Origin: CBDHFN01 sp965262605
GTDB taxonomy: Bacteria > Pseudomonadota > Alphaproteobacteria > JASGCL01
Direction of reading: 5' to 3'
NCBI GenBank assembly: GCA_965262605.1
Contig: CBDHFN010000003.1
Span: 806,001-870,000 of the forward strand
DNA: 64,000 nucleotides
This document shows positions 7,894 through 16,308 of the stretch, piece by piece. The translations under genes were made by a program, and so were the position numbers. Every line of letters begins with the position of its first letter. Within the stretch, counting starts at the first letter, position 1. The notes under the pieces were generated by a model. The model was not told where the DNA came from, did no database searches, and saw only the letters and a list, made by a program, of their open reading frames with translations.

Positions 7894-8370
7894 ATGAAAA
7901 AATTAGCTTTTATTATGATGATTATATTGGCATTTAGCCAATTGCACCACGCCCAAGCCGCGGGTAGCGAATCATCTTCTGCTTCGGCAACACTTAGCCC
8001 CTATCAACAGGCAAAAAAATTGCAAGGCGAGAAAAAATTCGCCGAATCCGTAGTTATTTTAGAAAAATTAGCGAAAGATTCCCCCAGCAACCCTGATGTT
8101 TGGAATTTATTGGCGTTTGCCAAGCGCAATTTGAACGATAATGATGCCGCTGCTTTATATTATCAAACGGCTTTGCAATTAAACCCCAATCATAAGGGGG
8201 CTTTGGAATATCAAGGGCAATTATTTATTAAATTAAATAACGAGGCTTCCGCCGTGGAGAATTACAATAAATTACGGCAATTATGCCCGAATGGTTGCGA
8301 AGAATTGGCGGATTTGAAAAAAGCCATTAATCAATATTTAACGAAATCAGGAAAGGCAACGATTCAATGA
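7894..8370 (+). CDS. Secreted TPR-repeat protein
   Basis: 158 residues. The N-terminal signal peptide (MKKLAFIMMIILAF..., probable cleavage after HAQA, about residue 22) exports it to the periplasm. Two or more tetratricopeptide repeats follow (about 45-140: PDVWNLLAFAKRNLNDNDAAALYYQTALQLNP, split by helix turns). The stop overlaps the msrA start by 4 nt, so it is coupled to msrA. It has an AAGGAAA ribosome site. TPRs suggest a protein-binding role; the partner is unknown. Confidence 0.8.
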   Translation: MKKLAFIMMIILAFSQLHHAQAAGSESSSASATLSPYQQAKKLQGEKKFAESVVILEKLAKDSPSNPDVWNLLAFAKRNLNDNDAAALYYQTALQLNPNHKGALEYQGQLFIKLNNEASAVENYNKLRQLCPNGCEELADLKKAINQYLTKSGKATIQ

Positions 8371-8837
8371 TAAAAATAGCAACTTTTGGGGCGGGGTGTT
8401 TTTGGGGCGTGGAAGCTAATTTTCGGCAAATTAACGGCGTAAAAGATGCGATAAGTGGCTATTGCGGTGGACATACGCAAAACCCAACCTACAAAGAAAT
8501 TTGCACCGATACAACTGGTCATGCCGAAGTTGTGCAAGTTTCATTTGATGATGAAATTATTTCATACCGCGATTTAGTTGATGCTTTTTTTAATCTGCAT
8601 AACCCCACGCAATTAAATCGTCAGGGTCCCGATTATGGCAAGCAATATCGTTCGGTTATTTTTACCCATGATGATAATCAAACAATTATTGCCAAGGAAC
8701 AAAAAACCGCGCTAAGCCAATCTGGAAAATATAAATATCCGATTGTCACTGCCATTGAAGCTTTCCATAATTTTACCAAAGCCGAAGAATATCACCAAAA
8801 TTATTTGGCGAAAACTGGGCGCGCCTGCCATGTCTGA
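8367..8837 (+). CDS. msrA: Peptide methionine-S-sulfoxide reductase
   Basis: 156-residue MsrA, which repairs S-methionine sulfoxide in proteins. The catalytic motif GAGCFWG has its nucleophile at C11, and the recycling cysteine is near the C-terminus (GRACHV). Family blocks GYCGGHTQNPTY, FFNLHNPTQLNRQGPDYGKQYRS and EEYHQNYL are present in smaller or full form. Start overlaps the TPR gene (ATGA). The stop overlaps the glycosylase start by 8 nt, forming a three-gene stress-repair operon. Confidence 0.95.
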   Translation: MIKIATFGAGCFWGVEANFRQINGVKDAISGYCGGHTQNPTYKEICTDTTGHAEVVQVSFDDEIISYRDLVDAFFNLHNPTQLNRQGPDYGKQYRSVIFTHDDNQTIIAKEQKTALSQSGKYKYPIVTAIEAFHNFTKAEEYHQNYLAKTGRACHV

Positions 8838-9465
8838 TTTGCATAACCAAGAATTTGTTAATGATTGCGTGCAAAAATTACAAAGGCTTGATGATGATAT
8901 AAAAAATATTCTGCCACAATTGGGGCAGATTAATGTCCGAAAAGGCGGGCGGGATTTTGCCAGTTTTTGCGATATAATTATTTCCCAACAATTATCCAAC
9001 AAAGCCGCCGATACTATTTTGGCAAGATGCGTGGCGAAAATGACGCAATTAAGCCCCGAAAATATTCTGAACACAAGTTTTGAAGAATTGCGCGCCTGTG
9101 GTTTATCCACGAATAAAGTTAAATATTTGCAATCTTTGGCGCAAGATGTTCTTGAAGGTCGCTTTATCATTGAAGAATTACCGCAATATACCGATGATGA
9201 AGTCATTGCCGTAATTTCGGCACGCAAAGGCTTAGGTATCTGGTCCGCCGAGATTTACGCCATGTTTTCCTTGGGGCGCGCAAATATCATGCCCGCTGGC
9301 GATTTAGCTCTGCAACATGGGTTGCGCATGTTGAAAAATTTAGAGAATAAACCCTCAGATAAAGAATTGCGAAGCCTGACGGCGCATTGGCAACCTTATT
9401 TATCCATTGGCGCCTTGCTTTTATGGCAATTATATTCGTTAAATAAAAGCAAAATCTTATCATAA
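8830..9465 (+). CDS. DNA-3-methyladenine glycosylase II (AlkA-type HhH-GPD)
   Basis: 211-residue base-excision glycosylase removing alkylated purines. The helix-hairpin-helix is KGLGIWSAEIYAMF (about 133-146), and the catalytic aspartate of the GPD motif is D158 in PAGDLALQHG. There is no Fe-S cluster loop, as in AlkA and unlike Nth/MutY. An upstream in-frame ATG at 8743 would translate through msrA in another frame; ATG 8830, overlapping the msrA stop, gives the normal family length and is preferred. Confidence 0.88.
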   Translation: MSDLHNQEFVNDCVQKLQRLDDDIKNILPQLGQINVRKGGRDFASFCDIIISQQLSNKAADTILARCVAKMTQLSPENILNTSFEELRACGLSTNKVKYLQSLAQDVLEGRFIIEELPQYTDDEVIAVISARKGLGIWSAEIYAMFSLGRANIMPAGDLALQHGLRMLKNLENKPSDKELRSLTAHWQPYLSIGALLLWQLYSLNKSKILS

Positions 9466-9477
9466 TAGCTTTTACTT

Positions 9478-9532
9478 ATAGTCAAAATTTGACCAAGTGA
9501 TTTATTTTAAATCACTTGGGTATTTTGACTAT
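9478..9532. repeat. Large inverted repeat between the glycosylase gene and gcrA
   Basis: Two nested perfect arms: ATAGTCAAAAT (9478-9488) with ATTTTGACTAT (9522-9532), and CCAAGTGATTTA (9493-9504) with TAAATCACTTGG (9508-9519). They are separated by a small asymmetric internal loop and a 3-nt terminal loop, giving 23 base pairs in total. There is no U-tract after either side, so it is not a textbook terminator. It may end the upstream operon or act in the gcrA control region. Confidence 0.75.
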
Positions 9533-9543
9533 ATCTTGCAAAC

Positions 9544-9552
9544 TTATCCACA
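9544..9552 (+). promoter_or_regulatory. Perfect DnaA box upstream of gcrA
   Basis: TTATCCACA matches the DnaA-box consensus TTATNCACA exactly, 132 nt before the gcrA ATG. DnaA activates gcrA transcription in Caulobacter, so the position is biologically sensible. Binding itself is inferred. Confidence 0.6.
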
Positions 9553-9622
9553 AGAAATTGTATTTTTGGGCGGTTATTGCTTGAAATCTGTGTTCAGAAA
9601 TATATAACTAAATTATCAACCG

Positions 9623-9654
9623 CTTGAAAAACACAATATATTGTGGTTTTCAAG
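9623..9654. repeat. 32-bp near-perfect palindrome just before the gcrA ribosome site
   Basis: CTTGAAAAACACAATA (9623-9638) faces TATTGTGGTTTTCAAG (9639-9654), a 16-bp dyad with a single mismatch and no spacer. It ends about 15 nt before the GGAGAG ribosome site of gcrA. It could be an operator for a dimeric regulator or a leader hairpin. Confidence 0.7.
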
Positions 9655-9683
9655 GAATAAAATATCAATATGTAGGAGAGAAC

Positions 9684-10043
9684 ATGTCTTTTGTTTGGAC
9701 CGATGAAACTGTAAATAATTTGCGTAGCTTATGGAAAAAAGGCATACCCGCACGGGAAATCGCTGACCAATTAGGCAATATTAGCCGTAATGCCGTAATT
9801 GGTAAAGCCCATCGTTTGGGTTTATCGCAACGCGTGGCGCCAATTCGGCGCGAAGTCGCTCCTTTTACGCCCATGCGCATGGAAAAAGCATGCCAATGGC
9901 CCTTTGGCGACCCCATGACGCAATCTTATCATGTGTGCAATCAAACAACAAAAATTGGCAAGCCTTATTGCGAAAAACATTATAATTTAGCCTATCGCAT
10001 CGTGCAACATGGCGAAAGTTTTCATAATCAATCGGCGGAATAA
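9684..10043 (+). CDS. gcrA: GcrA cell-cycle regulator
   Basis: 119-residue homologue of GcrA, the alphaproteobacterial sigma70 cofactor that acts at CcrM-methylated promoters. The N-terminal helix-turn-helix begins MSFVWTDETVNNLRSLWKKG and continues through NAVIGKAHRLGLSQR. The C-terminal sigma-binding part carries CQWPFGDP and KPYCEKHYNLAYR. It is shorter than the Caulobacter protein because the middle linker is short. ATG 9684 is preceded by GGAGAG; an upstream in-frame ATG at 9624 falls inside the palindrome and is rejected. The leader has a DnaA box and two dyads. Confidence 0.93.
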   Translation: MSFVWTDETVNNLRSLWKKGIPAREIADQLGNISRNAVIGKAHRLGLSQRVAPIRREVAPFTPMRMEKACQWPFGDPMTQSYHVCNQTTKIGKPYCEKHYNLAYRIVQHGESFHNQSAE

Positions 10044-10046
10044 ATA

Positions 10047-10514
10047 TCAAGATTTTAGATGAAAGCCTGCTATGGCGCAAGCCAAAGCATCAGATTCATG
10101 CTCAGTTTTATATTCCGCGCTGGGAATCAGAATTCTTAACATGGTTTGAATATGGATTTTATCAGCTTTTCCAGAACCAGTGATAGCTTGCTTGACAGCG
10201 CGGGTGGCATGTTCATTAATTGGCACTTGATGTATGGCGGGCACCAATAAACACATGGCGCGCGCTTGTCCCAATTTTAAGGTGCTTTGCGGATTTAAAC
10301 TCACAAAAACTTCTTCAATCACGCATAATTGCGGCTGGTGCGTGGTGAAAACTTCGCCAAGCGCATTAAAAATTGCCAATAATCGCTGTTCCATGGGTAA
10401 TTTATCCGATGGCGAAATTGTGCCCGCGGCGATAAATTGAAATTTATTTTGGTGCGCGTGGATAATGCCATAACCACAATTACGCAAACCCGGGTCTAAA
10501 CCAATGATTTTCAT
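10047..10514 (-). CDS. ruvC: Holliday junction resolvase RuvC
   Basis: 155-residue endonuclease that cuts Holliday junctions during recombination. Acidic catalytic residues are seen at D7 (GLDPGL), E67 (VIEEVF) and D142. The position equal to E. coli D138 is H139 (sequence TEHESDALA), the arrangement found in Thermus RuvC. Translation is coupled to yebC by a 4-nt overlap. ruvA and ruvB, which usually follow, are not in the window: the next gene downstream is the convergent gcrA. Confidence 0.94.
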   Translation of the reverse strand: MKIIGLDPGLRNCGYGIIHAHQNKFQFIAAGTISPSDKLPMEQRLLAIFNALGEVFTTHQPQLCVIEEVFVSLNPQSTLKLGQARAMCLLVPAIHQVPINEHATRAVKQAITGSGKADKIHIQTMLRILIPSAEYKTEHESDALACAIAGFHLKS

Positions 10515-11260
10515 TCCAATTCCGCCAAGATATTATCGGGAATATCGGCATTACTGGTAACTTGTTGCACATCATCATGGTCTTCAAGATTATCAATTAA
10601 ACGCATGAATGATTTTGCCTTGTCAATATTTTCAATACTGACATAATTTTGGGGTCGCCAGACTAATTTAACCGATTCAGCCTCGCCTAATGCTTGTTCA
10701 AGCGCGGCGGCGACTTGATGTAAATCATCGGTTTTGCAAAAAATATCATGACCAAATTCGCCCGATTCAACATCATCTGCCCCAGATTCTAAGGCAATTT
10801 CAAAAATTTTATCATTATCGCCAGCACTAAGCGGGTAATGAACTTGCCCCAATCTGTCAAAGGAAAATGCCACCGAATTTGATTCGCCCAAATTACCACC
10901 CGCTTTGGAAAATAAGGATCTTATGTCGCCCGCCGTGCGATTGCGATTATCGGTAAGGCAGTCAACTATCACCGCAATGCCCGCCGTGCCAAAACCTTCG
11001 TAACGAACTTCTTCGTAAGTTTCTAAATCAGAACCGCCCGTGGCTTTTTTAATTGCCCTGTCAATATTATCTTTGGGCATGGAATTTGCCCGCGCAGTTT
11101 GCACGGCTAGGCGCAATCTTGTATTACTGGCAATATCGGCACCGCCCATTTTGGCGGCAACTAAAATTTCGCGCGAAAATTTCGCAAACATCGCCGAGCG
11201 TTTTTTATCCTGTGCGCCTTTGCGGTGCATAATATTTTTAAACTTGGAATGACCAGCCAT
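10511..11260 (-). CDS. YebC/PmpR/TACO1 family protein
   Basis: 249 residues with the family start MAGHSKFKNIMHRKGAQDKK, the central RYEGFGTAGIAVIVD block and the ESNSVAFSFDRLG segment. Members act as DNA-binding regulators or as translation factors helping ribosomes through polyproline stretches. It forms an operon with ruvC, a very common pairing. Length and ends match the family. Confidence 0.94.
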   Translation of the reverse strand: MAGHSKFKNIMHRKGAQDKKRSAMFAKFSREILVAAKMGGADIASNTRLRLAVQTARANSMPKDNIDRAIKKATGGSDLETYEEVRYEGFGTAGIAVIVDCLTDNRNRTAGDIRSLFSKAGGNLGESNSVAFSFDRLGQVHYPLSAGDNDKIFEIALESGADDVESGEFGHDIFCKTDDLHQVAAALEQALGEAESVKLVWRPQNYVSIENIDKAKSFMRLIDNLEDHDDVQQVTSNADIPDNILAELE

Positions 11261-11390
11261 AATAAACCCTATCGTTAATTAATGTATAATAAACTATTAA
11301 AGAAATTTTATTAAAATTGCAAACTTTTTTTAAATTGATTGGCGCAAAACATTTAATAATAAGCATGATTCTTGCATAATTATCAAAAGA

Positions 11391-13514
11391 ATGGCGAAAA
11401 AAAAATTAAACTTTATAATATTAATCGGATTAATTATCATGGGTGGGGTATTATGCCCTGATTTTTCTGGTGCGCAAATTTCCGATAATATTGGCATTGA
11501 TAGTTTTCTTAACACTGATGATACTCTGCCTGACCAAGATGCAGCCCCGCTTAGCAAGGAAAAAGGCGAATTATACGATACAATTACCGATAAATTATAT
11601 TCAGATCCTTTTACTGCGCTAAGATTTTCGGCAATTTCATTGCAAGATAACCCAAAATATCATGTTGTCCAATTCGCCATTGTGAAAGTTTTGTTAGTGC
11701 ATGGCAAATTTATTGAAGCCTTAGAAGAAGCAAACCGCATAAGAGCCGCAACTTGGCGGGCGCGGGCATTTTTAATTATCGGCGATTACGAACGATTAAA
11801 TGGACGATTGGAAAACGCCCAAAGCTTTTATCGGCAAATTTTTGAATTTTTTGATAAAAAATCTAAACAAGACGATGGTGGCAAGACCTTGGAAATTGTT
11901 GCCAGCCGATTTGCCAATAATGGACAATATGAATTAATGTCGCGCGCCATAAATTTAATTGAAGATGGCGCAAAACGCATTCGCACCATGGAAGAATTAT
12001 TAAAAAAATTAGTGGAAAGTAAAGACCCTAAATATAAAATTATCATTGCGGCAATTATTAAAGATTCTTATGATTTGGCAAGTAATTTTGACCCAACCAA
12101 AAATGCCGACCATTTTCCAAGGCTTAACCGCATCGCTAACACTGCCGTCATTGCGGGCGTGCCGCAATTAGCAACAATTATATATGATGATGTGTTAAAA
12201 AAATTAGTATCGCGCGATGATTTCGCATCGCAACGCGCCTATGCCGAAGCATTAGCAGGCAAAATTTTTATTGGCAATACCCGCGCGGTTATGAAATCTA
12301 TTCAAGAATTGCCTTTGCCTTCGCAACGCGCCATTGCCTTAGCCACCGTGGCAAGGGCAAGGTCGGTTAAAGGCGATAATGATGCCACCGTGCCTTTATT
12401 TAATCTTGCGCTTGAAGAAGCCGATAATGTAAGAAGCGCAGAATTTAAGAATTATGTTTATTACCATATCGCCATTGAACAAGCCTTAGTGGGCAGACCC
12501 AATGAGGCACTTCGCACCTTAACCAAAATTACCGCGATTAATGAACGCATTGAGGCAATTATGGAAATTGCGCAGTTAAATTTAGACAATAAAAACGCCG
12601 AAGCAACTTTGGAATTGTTAAATTATATACCATACACGGGCATGCGTGCCCATGTCATGATTGCCGTTGCCGCGCAATTATCCAAAGATTTAAAAAATTA
12701 TCGCCAAGTAGATGTTTTATTGGCAAATTCCCTTAATGATACGGGCGCAAAACCGCGCCCCGAATATTTGCGTTCGGCGGCAATTCGGTTGTTAAATGCC
12801 CAAGTCAAATTTGGCAGTTCCGATAATGATTTAAAAATATTTAATAAAGTGCGTGATGTTGTGAATCAAATTAACGAACCCTTGCTTAAAGTGCAATTAT
12901 TATCCAATATCGCCCGCATTCAAATAAACCGAAAATTAGTCAATGAAGCTAAATTAACCTTGAATCAAGCGATTATTGCCAATTATGATTTACAAAAACC
13001 CGAAGAGCAAGGTGAAGCACTCAAAGAAATAGTCGGGCTTAAATTATATTTTGGCGAATATGTTGATGCGTTTGATAATGCCGCACGCATTCCTGATTCG
13101 CCTTCGGATAAAGAATTATTAACCGATGAATATGGCAGATTAAAGTCCGCCAAAGTGCAATCTTTGGCGGAAGTCGCCAGTTTCTTAACCCAAGCCGATG
13201 ATAATTATTTTAAATATATTGACGCAAAATCAAAGGGGCTTAAAACGCTTGAATATCCCGCCCGTGTTGATTTAGCCATGCGCGCCGCACGGCAAATTAA
13301 TAATAATATTGCCCAAGCTGTCGTTATTGCCGAAGTCGCCATTGCGCTTAAAAATTATCAAAACAGACAAGAAGCAAAACGAAATCCCAATTTTACCGCG
13401 CCTAATAATTCATATGCCGAAACTAAACGCGATGATATAACGAATATTACCATTGATTTTAATAATATTATCATTAAATCAAATGCTGTCAAGCGGGTGG
13501 CTGTGTTGCAATAA
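11391..13514 (+). CDS. Large secreted alpha-helical repeat protein, unknown function
   Basis: 707 residues. The N-terminal signal peptide (basic start, then LNFIILIGLIIMGGVL, probable cleavage near SGA, residue 28) exports it. The rest is almost wholly helical with irregular TPR-like repeats: paired helices such as LEEANRIRAATWRARAFLI and LVGRPNEALRTLTKI recur from about 60 to 640. Alphaproteobacteria carry large periplasmic TPR proteins of unknown role next to ruvC/yebC-type housekeeping genes. I do not recognise a catalytic motif. It is transcribed alone, divergent from yebC. Confidence 0.7.
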   Translation: MAKKKLNFIILIGLIIMGGVLCPDFSGAQISDNIGIDSFLNTDDTLPDQDAAPLSKEKGELYDTITDKLYSDPFTALRFSAISLQDNPKYHVVQFAIVKVLLVHGKFIEALEEANRIRAATWRARAFLIIGDYERLNGRLENAQSFYRQIFEFFDKKSKQDDGGKTLEIVASRFANNGQYELMSRAINLIEDGAKRIRTMEELLKKLVESKDPKYKIIIAAIIKDSYDLASNFDPTKNADHFPRLNRIANTAVIAGVPQLATIIYDDVLKKLVSRDDFASQRAYAEALAGKIFIGNTRAVMKSIQELPLPSQRAIALATVARARSVKGDNDATVPLFNLALEEADNVRSAEFKNYVYYHIAIEQALVGRPNEALRTLTKITAINERIEAIMEIAQLNLDNKNAEATLELLNYIPYTGMRAHVMIAVAAQLSKDLKNYRQVDVLLANSLNDTGAKPRPEYLRSAAIRLLNAQVKFGSSDNDLKIFNKVRDVVNQINEPLLKVQLLSNIARIQINRKLVNEAKLTLNQAIIANYDLQKPEEQGEALKEIVGLKLYFGEYVDAFDNAARIPDSPSDKELLTDEYGRLKSAKVQSLAEVASFLTQADDNYFKYIDAKSKGLKTLEYPARVDLAMRAARQINNNIAQAVVIAEVAIALKNYQNRQEAKRNPNFTAPNNSYAETKRDDITNITIDFNNIIIKSNAVKRVAVLQ

Positions 13515-13516
13515 TT

Positions 13517-14692
13517 TTATAAAAATTTTGCCAAGGCTTTTTTCAATAAATCAAATTCATCACGCATTTTATAATGATGATTGCCCACAAAAAAACCATT
13601 AGTATCAATTAAGTTAGAACCATTAAGCGTGCCATGAATAATATGCGGCATATGGGATAATACTTCGTTTTTCGCAAAATTACCGGCAACGATTGGGCGA
13701 TTTTCAATGGAATTAGCCGTTAATTGCGCAACAATATCGCGCCGATTTAAACCAGAATCAGGGTTAATTATCATGCCAAAGCCAAACCACGAACTGGCAC
13801 CAATTTCATGTTGGGTTAAGAAAACTTGCTGATTGCCCATAATTTCCATGAATCGTTCGGCATTATCACGGCGTTCTTTGATAAATTGGGGTAATTTTTT
13901 TACTTGTTCAATGCCAATGGCGCCGCTCATCTCCAAGGGGCGAACATTATAACCCGGCAAAACAAAACGAAAATGTTCATCAAAAGGATTTTTATGTTTT
14001 GCCCCCGTTACATGATTCGGGTCTGGTAAATTTCTGGTCCAGCCATGCGCCCTTAACGATAATAAAATATGATATAATTCTTCGTTATCGGTGATAATCA
14101 TGCCGCCTTCCATGGTGGCGATATGATGCGAGAAAAACGAGCTAAATGTTCCCATTAAGCCAAATGTGCCCGCTTGCTTATTTTGATAAGTTGCGCCCAT
14201 GGATTCGCAATTATCTTCCAGCAATAAAATATCGCGTCCCGCAATAATTTTTTGTATTTCATCAAATTGATTGGGATTGCCCAATAAATTTACCGCTAAA
14301 ATTGCCTTGGTTTTTGGCGTGATAGCCGAGGCTAATTGCGATAAATCAAGATTATAGGTGCGCGCATCAACATCAACAAATTTTAAAATCAAACCATATT
14401 GGTATATCGGATAATATGTTGTTGCCCAAGAAACCGCAGGCACAATAACTTCATCACCGGGTAATAATTTCAAACCCGACCAATAACGCAAAGCCGCAAT
14501 CATTAATAAATTCGCCGAAGACCCCGAATTAACCATCACGCAATATTTTGAACCCGCATAATCGGCGAATCGTTGTTCAAATTCTAAAACATGTTTGCCC
14601 ATCGTGTAAATATTCGCGTCCATAACGCGGGTAATGGCTTGTTTTTCAAGTTCGTCCCAGCTACTTGTGGCAAGGGGATAGGCATGTGTCAT
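13517..14692 (-). CDS. ColD/RfbH-like PLP sugar 3-dehydratase (DegT family)
   Basis: 391-residue member of the DegT/DnrJ/EryC1/StrS fold. The usual PLP lysine is replaced by histidine: SSFFSHHIATMEGG, His189/His190. This change marks ColD (GDP-4-keto-6-deoxymannose 3-dehydratase) and RfbH, which remove the 3-hydroxyl to make 3,6-dideoxysugars. The four cysteines of the RfbH iron-sulfur site are not seen, so ColD is the closer model; length is similar to ColD. Last gene of a five-gene operon, with a 4-nt overlap to the kinase gene. Implies a dideoxysugar-like product for a surface polymer. Confidence 0.82.
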   Translation of the reverse strand: MTHAYPLATSSWDELEKQAITRVMDANIYTMGKHVLEFEQRFADYAGSKYCVMVNSGSSANLLMIAALRYWSGLKLLPGDEVIVPAVSWATTYYPIYQYGLILKFVDVDARTYNLDLSQLASAITPKTKAILAVNLLGNPNQFDEIQKIIAGRDILLLEDNCESMGATYQNKQAGTFGLMGTFSSFFSHHIATMEGGMIITDNEELYHILLSLRAHGWTRNLPDPNHVTGAKHKNPFDEHFRFVLPGYNVRPLEMSGAIGIEQVKKLPQFIKERRDNAERFMEIMGNQQVFLTQHEIGASSWFGFGMIINPDSGLNRRDIVAQLTANSIENRPIVAGNFAKNEVLSHMPHIIHGTLNGSNLIDTNGFFVGNHHYKMRDEFDLLKKALAKFL

Positions 14693-15537
14693 ATTTTTTC
14701 CTTTATATATAGCATTAAATTCATGAAATCTTGCGGATATTCATAATTATTATCAACAAGCCATTGCCAATAAAGCAACGCCCATTTGCAAATTGCCGTT
14801 TTTTCATACCAATTATTTGCTTGATATTCAAGATTTTTATCGTAATTTGCTAAAAATTTATCAAAAAAATCACGCATTATTCGGTTGGCATATTGGCACG
14901 AAAGCGCGCTTAACCAAGCTAAATCTTCAAGCCTATTGCCAAATTTTGTCATGCCCCAATCTAAAACGCAAATATCCTTGCCATCATATAAAATATTACC
15001 CAAGCGAAAATCGCCATGAATTTGGCAATTTGCGTGATAAATATCGGCTTGTTTTGTTAATTTCATCAAGATTTTACCCAATTGCCATTCATCTTTTGCG
15101 CTTAAATTTTGATAAATTTCTTGAATTTCATCAATAATATGGGACATTTTGCGGTATTCAAGCGCAATATCGCGCCCAATTTCATGAATTTTTGCGCATT
15201 CGCGGGCAATTTCATGCCAAGGTATTATTTTACCATCGCCAATAATATCGCTGTTGCGTTCAGCGCATAAATCGCCCTTAGCATAATCCATTAAAATAAA
15301 ATCCGCGTCATAATCGTATATTTTAGGGGTTTTTACGCCGTTTTTGGCAAAATAATCTTGAATTTTTGCTTGATACACCAGCGATTTACCATGATTATCG
15401 CAAGTTGCCACAAATTTATCGTTTATTAACCATTGCTGATGTTGATTGCCCCCTTGCATTTTAGTTATGGTCAATATTTCAAACCCCAAATTTTGCAAAG
15501 CGGCGGATATTTTTGCTTGGCAATTAGCTTGCAACAT
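14689..15537 (-). CDS. APH/choline-kinase-like phosphotransferase
   Basis: 282-residue kinase-fold protein. Brenner motif HGDFRLGN (H174, D176, N181) and the metal-binding DWG (D193, in VLDWGMTKFG) mark the aminoglycoside/choline/homoserine kinase superfamily. It begins directly after the SDR stop codon and overlaps the ColD-like gene by 4 nt. In a sugar-modifying operon it may phosphorylate a sugar, amino alcohol or choline-like head group. Antibiotic resistance is not implied. Confidence 0.78.
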   Translation of the reverse strand: MLQANCQAKISAALQNLGFEILTITKMQGGNQHQQWLINDKFVATCDNHGKSLVYQAKIQDYFAKNGVKTPKIYDYDADFILMDYAKGDLCAERNSDIIGDGKIIPWHEIARECAKIHEIGRDIALEYRKMSHIIDEIQEIYQNLSAKDEWQLGKILMKLTKQADIYHANCQIHGDFRLGNILYDGKDICVLDWGMTKFGNRLEDLAWLSALSCQYANRIMRDFFDKFLANYDKNLEYQANNWYEKTAICKWALLYWQWLVDNNYEYPQDFMNLMLYIKEKI

Positions 15538-16308
15538 TTAGATACCGCATAAAGCTTGCCCGCCGTCAATAATATAATTTGCCCCAGTAATCCAATCGCT
15601 TGCGGGCGATGATAGCAATAAAATTAAACCCATAATATCATCGCTCTTACCTAAACGGCGCAAGGGTAAATTTTCAAGCAGAATTTTTTCGCGCCCCGAT
15701 TGTTCCAAATAATCGCGGTTTAAATCGGTTTTGATGAATCCCGGACAAATGGCGTTAACTTGAATATTATATTGCCCCCATTCATATGCCATGACTTCGG
15801 TCAAGCGCGCAACCACCGCTTTTGATGCGCAATATGATACCGAACCCTTGGCAATACCGCGAAACGCCATGGTTGAAGCAATATTGATGATTTTAAGCCC
15901 TTGTTGCCGTTCAATCGCATATTTGGCAAATTGCGTGCTGACGATGCGTAAGGAATTTGCATTTAATTCCATCACCGATTGCCATTCTTCAAGACTTGTG
16001 TCTAAGGCTTTGGCGCGCCCCACCGTGCCCGCATTATTAATAATAACATCGGGCAAGCCAAATTCATGAATAATTTGCGCAATTATATCGGGAATTTGCG
16101 CAATTTTTGCTAAATCAGCGGCTAAAATTTTCGTTTGTGGAAATTTTTTTTGAAATTCACCTAATTCATCTTTTCGTCGGGCAACCAAAATACATGTCGC
16201 GCCATTATGCGATAAAAACTCCGCCATTGCCAAGCCCAAGCCACTTGATGCCCCTGAAATAAAGATTAATTTTCCTTGAATATTAAAAATTTCTGATGCG
16301 CGTAACAT
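15538..16308 (-). CDS. Short-chain dehydrogenase/reductase
   Basis: 256-residue classical SDR. NAD(P)-binding glycine motif GASSGLG (19-25), NNAG (91-94), catalytic serine S145, and Y159/K163 (YCASK). The C-terminal GANYIIDGGQAL is typical of FabG-like and sugar dehydrogenases. ARR after the second strand (about 43-45) suggests an NADP preference. The start overlaps the solute-binding protein stop by 1 nt (TAATG), so it is tightly coupled in the five-gene operon. Confidence 0.88.
   Translation of the reverse strand: MLRASEIFNIQGKLIFISGASSGLGLAMAEFLSHNGATCILVARRKDELGEFQKKFPQTKILAADLAKIAQIPDIIAQIIHEFGLPDVIINNAGTVGRAKALDTSLEEWQSVMELNANSLRIVSTQFAKYAIERQQGLKIINIASTMAFRGIAKGSVSYCASKAVVARLTEVMAYEWGQYNIQVNAICPGFIKTDLNRDYLEQSGREKILLENLPLRRLGKSDDIMGLILLLSSPASDWITGANYIIDGGQALCGI

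Noticed and set aside
8743..8829. Upstream extension of the AlkA-type glycosylase
   Set aside because: It would translate msrA sequence in another frame and lengthen the protein beyond family size; ATG 8830 fits better.
9207..9810. GCCGTAAT strings inside the glycosylase and gcrA coding regions
   Set aside because: They are within codons, lack the T-run and the following -35 box, and match only the 8-bp core.
14689..15537. Aminoglycoside resistance gene
   Set aside because: The kinase motifs are shared by choline, homoserine and sugar kinases; the operon context is sugar metabolism and no resistance-enzyme signature was recognised.
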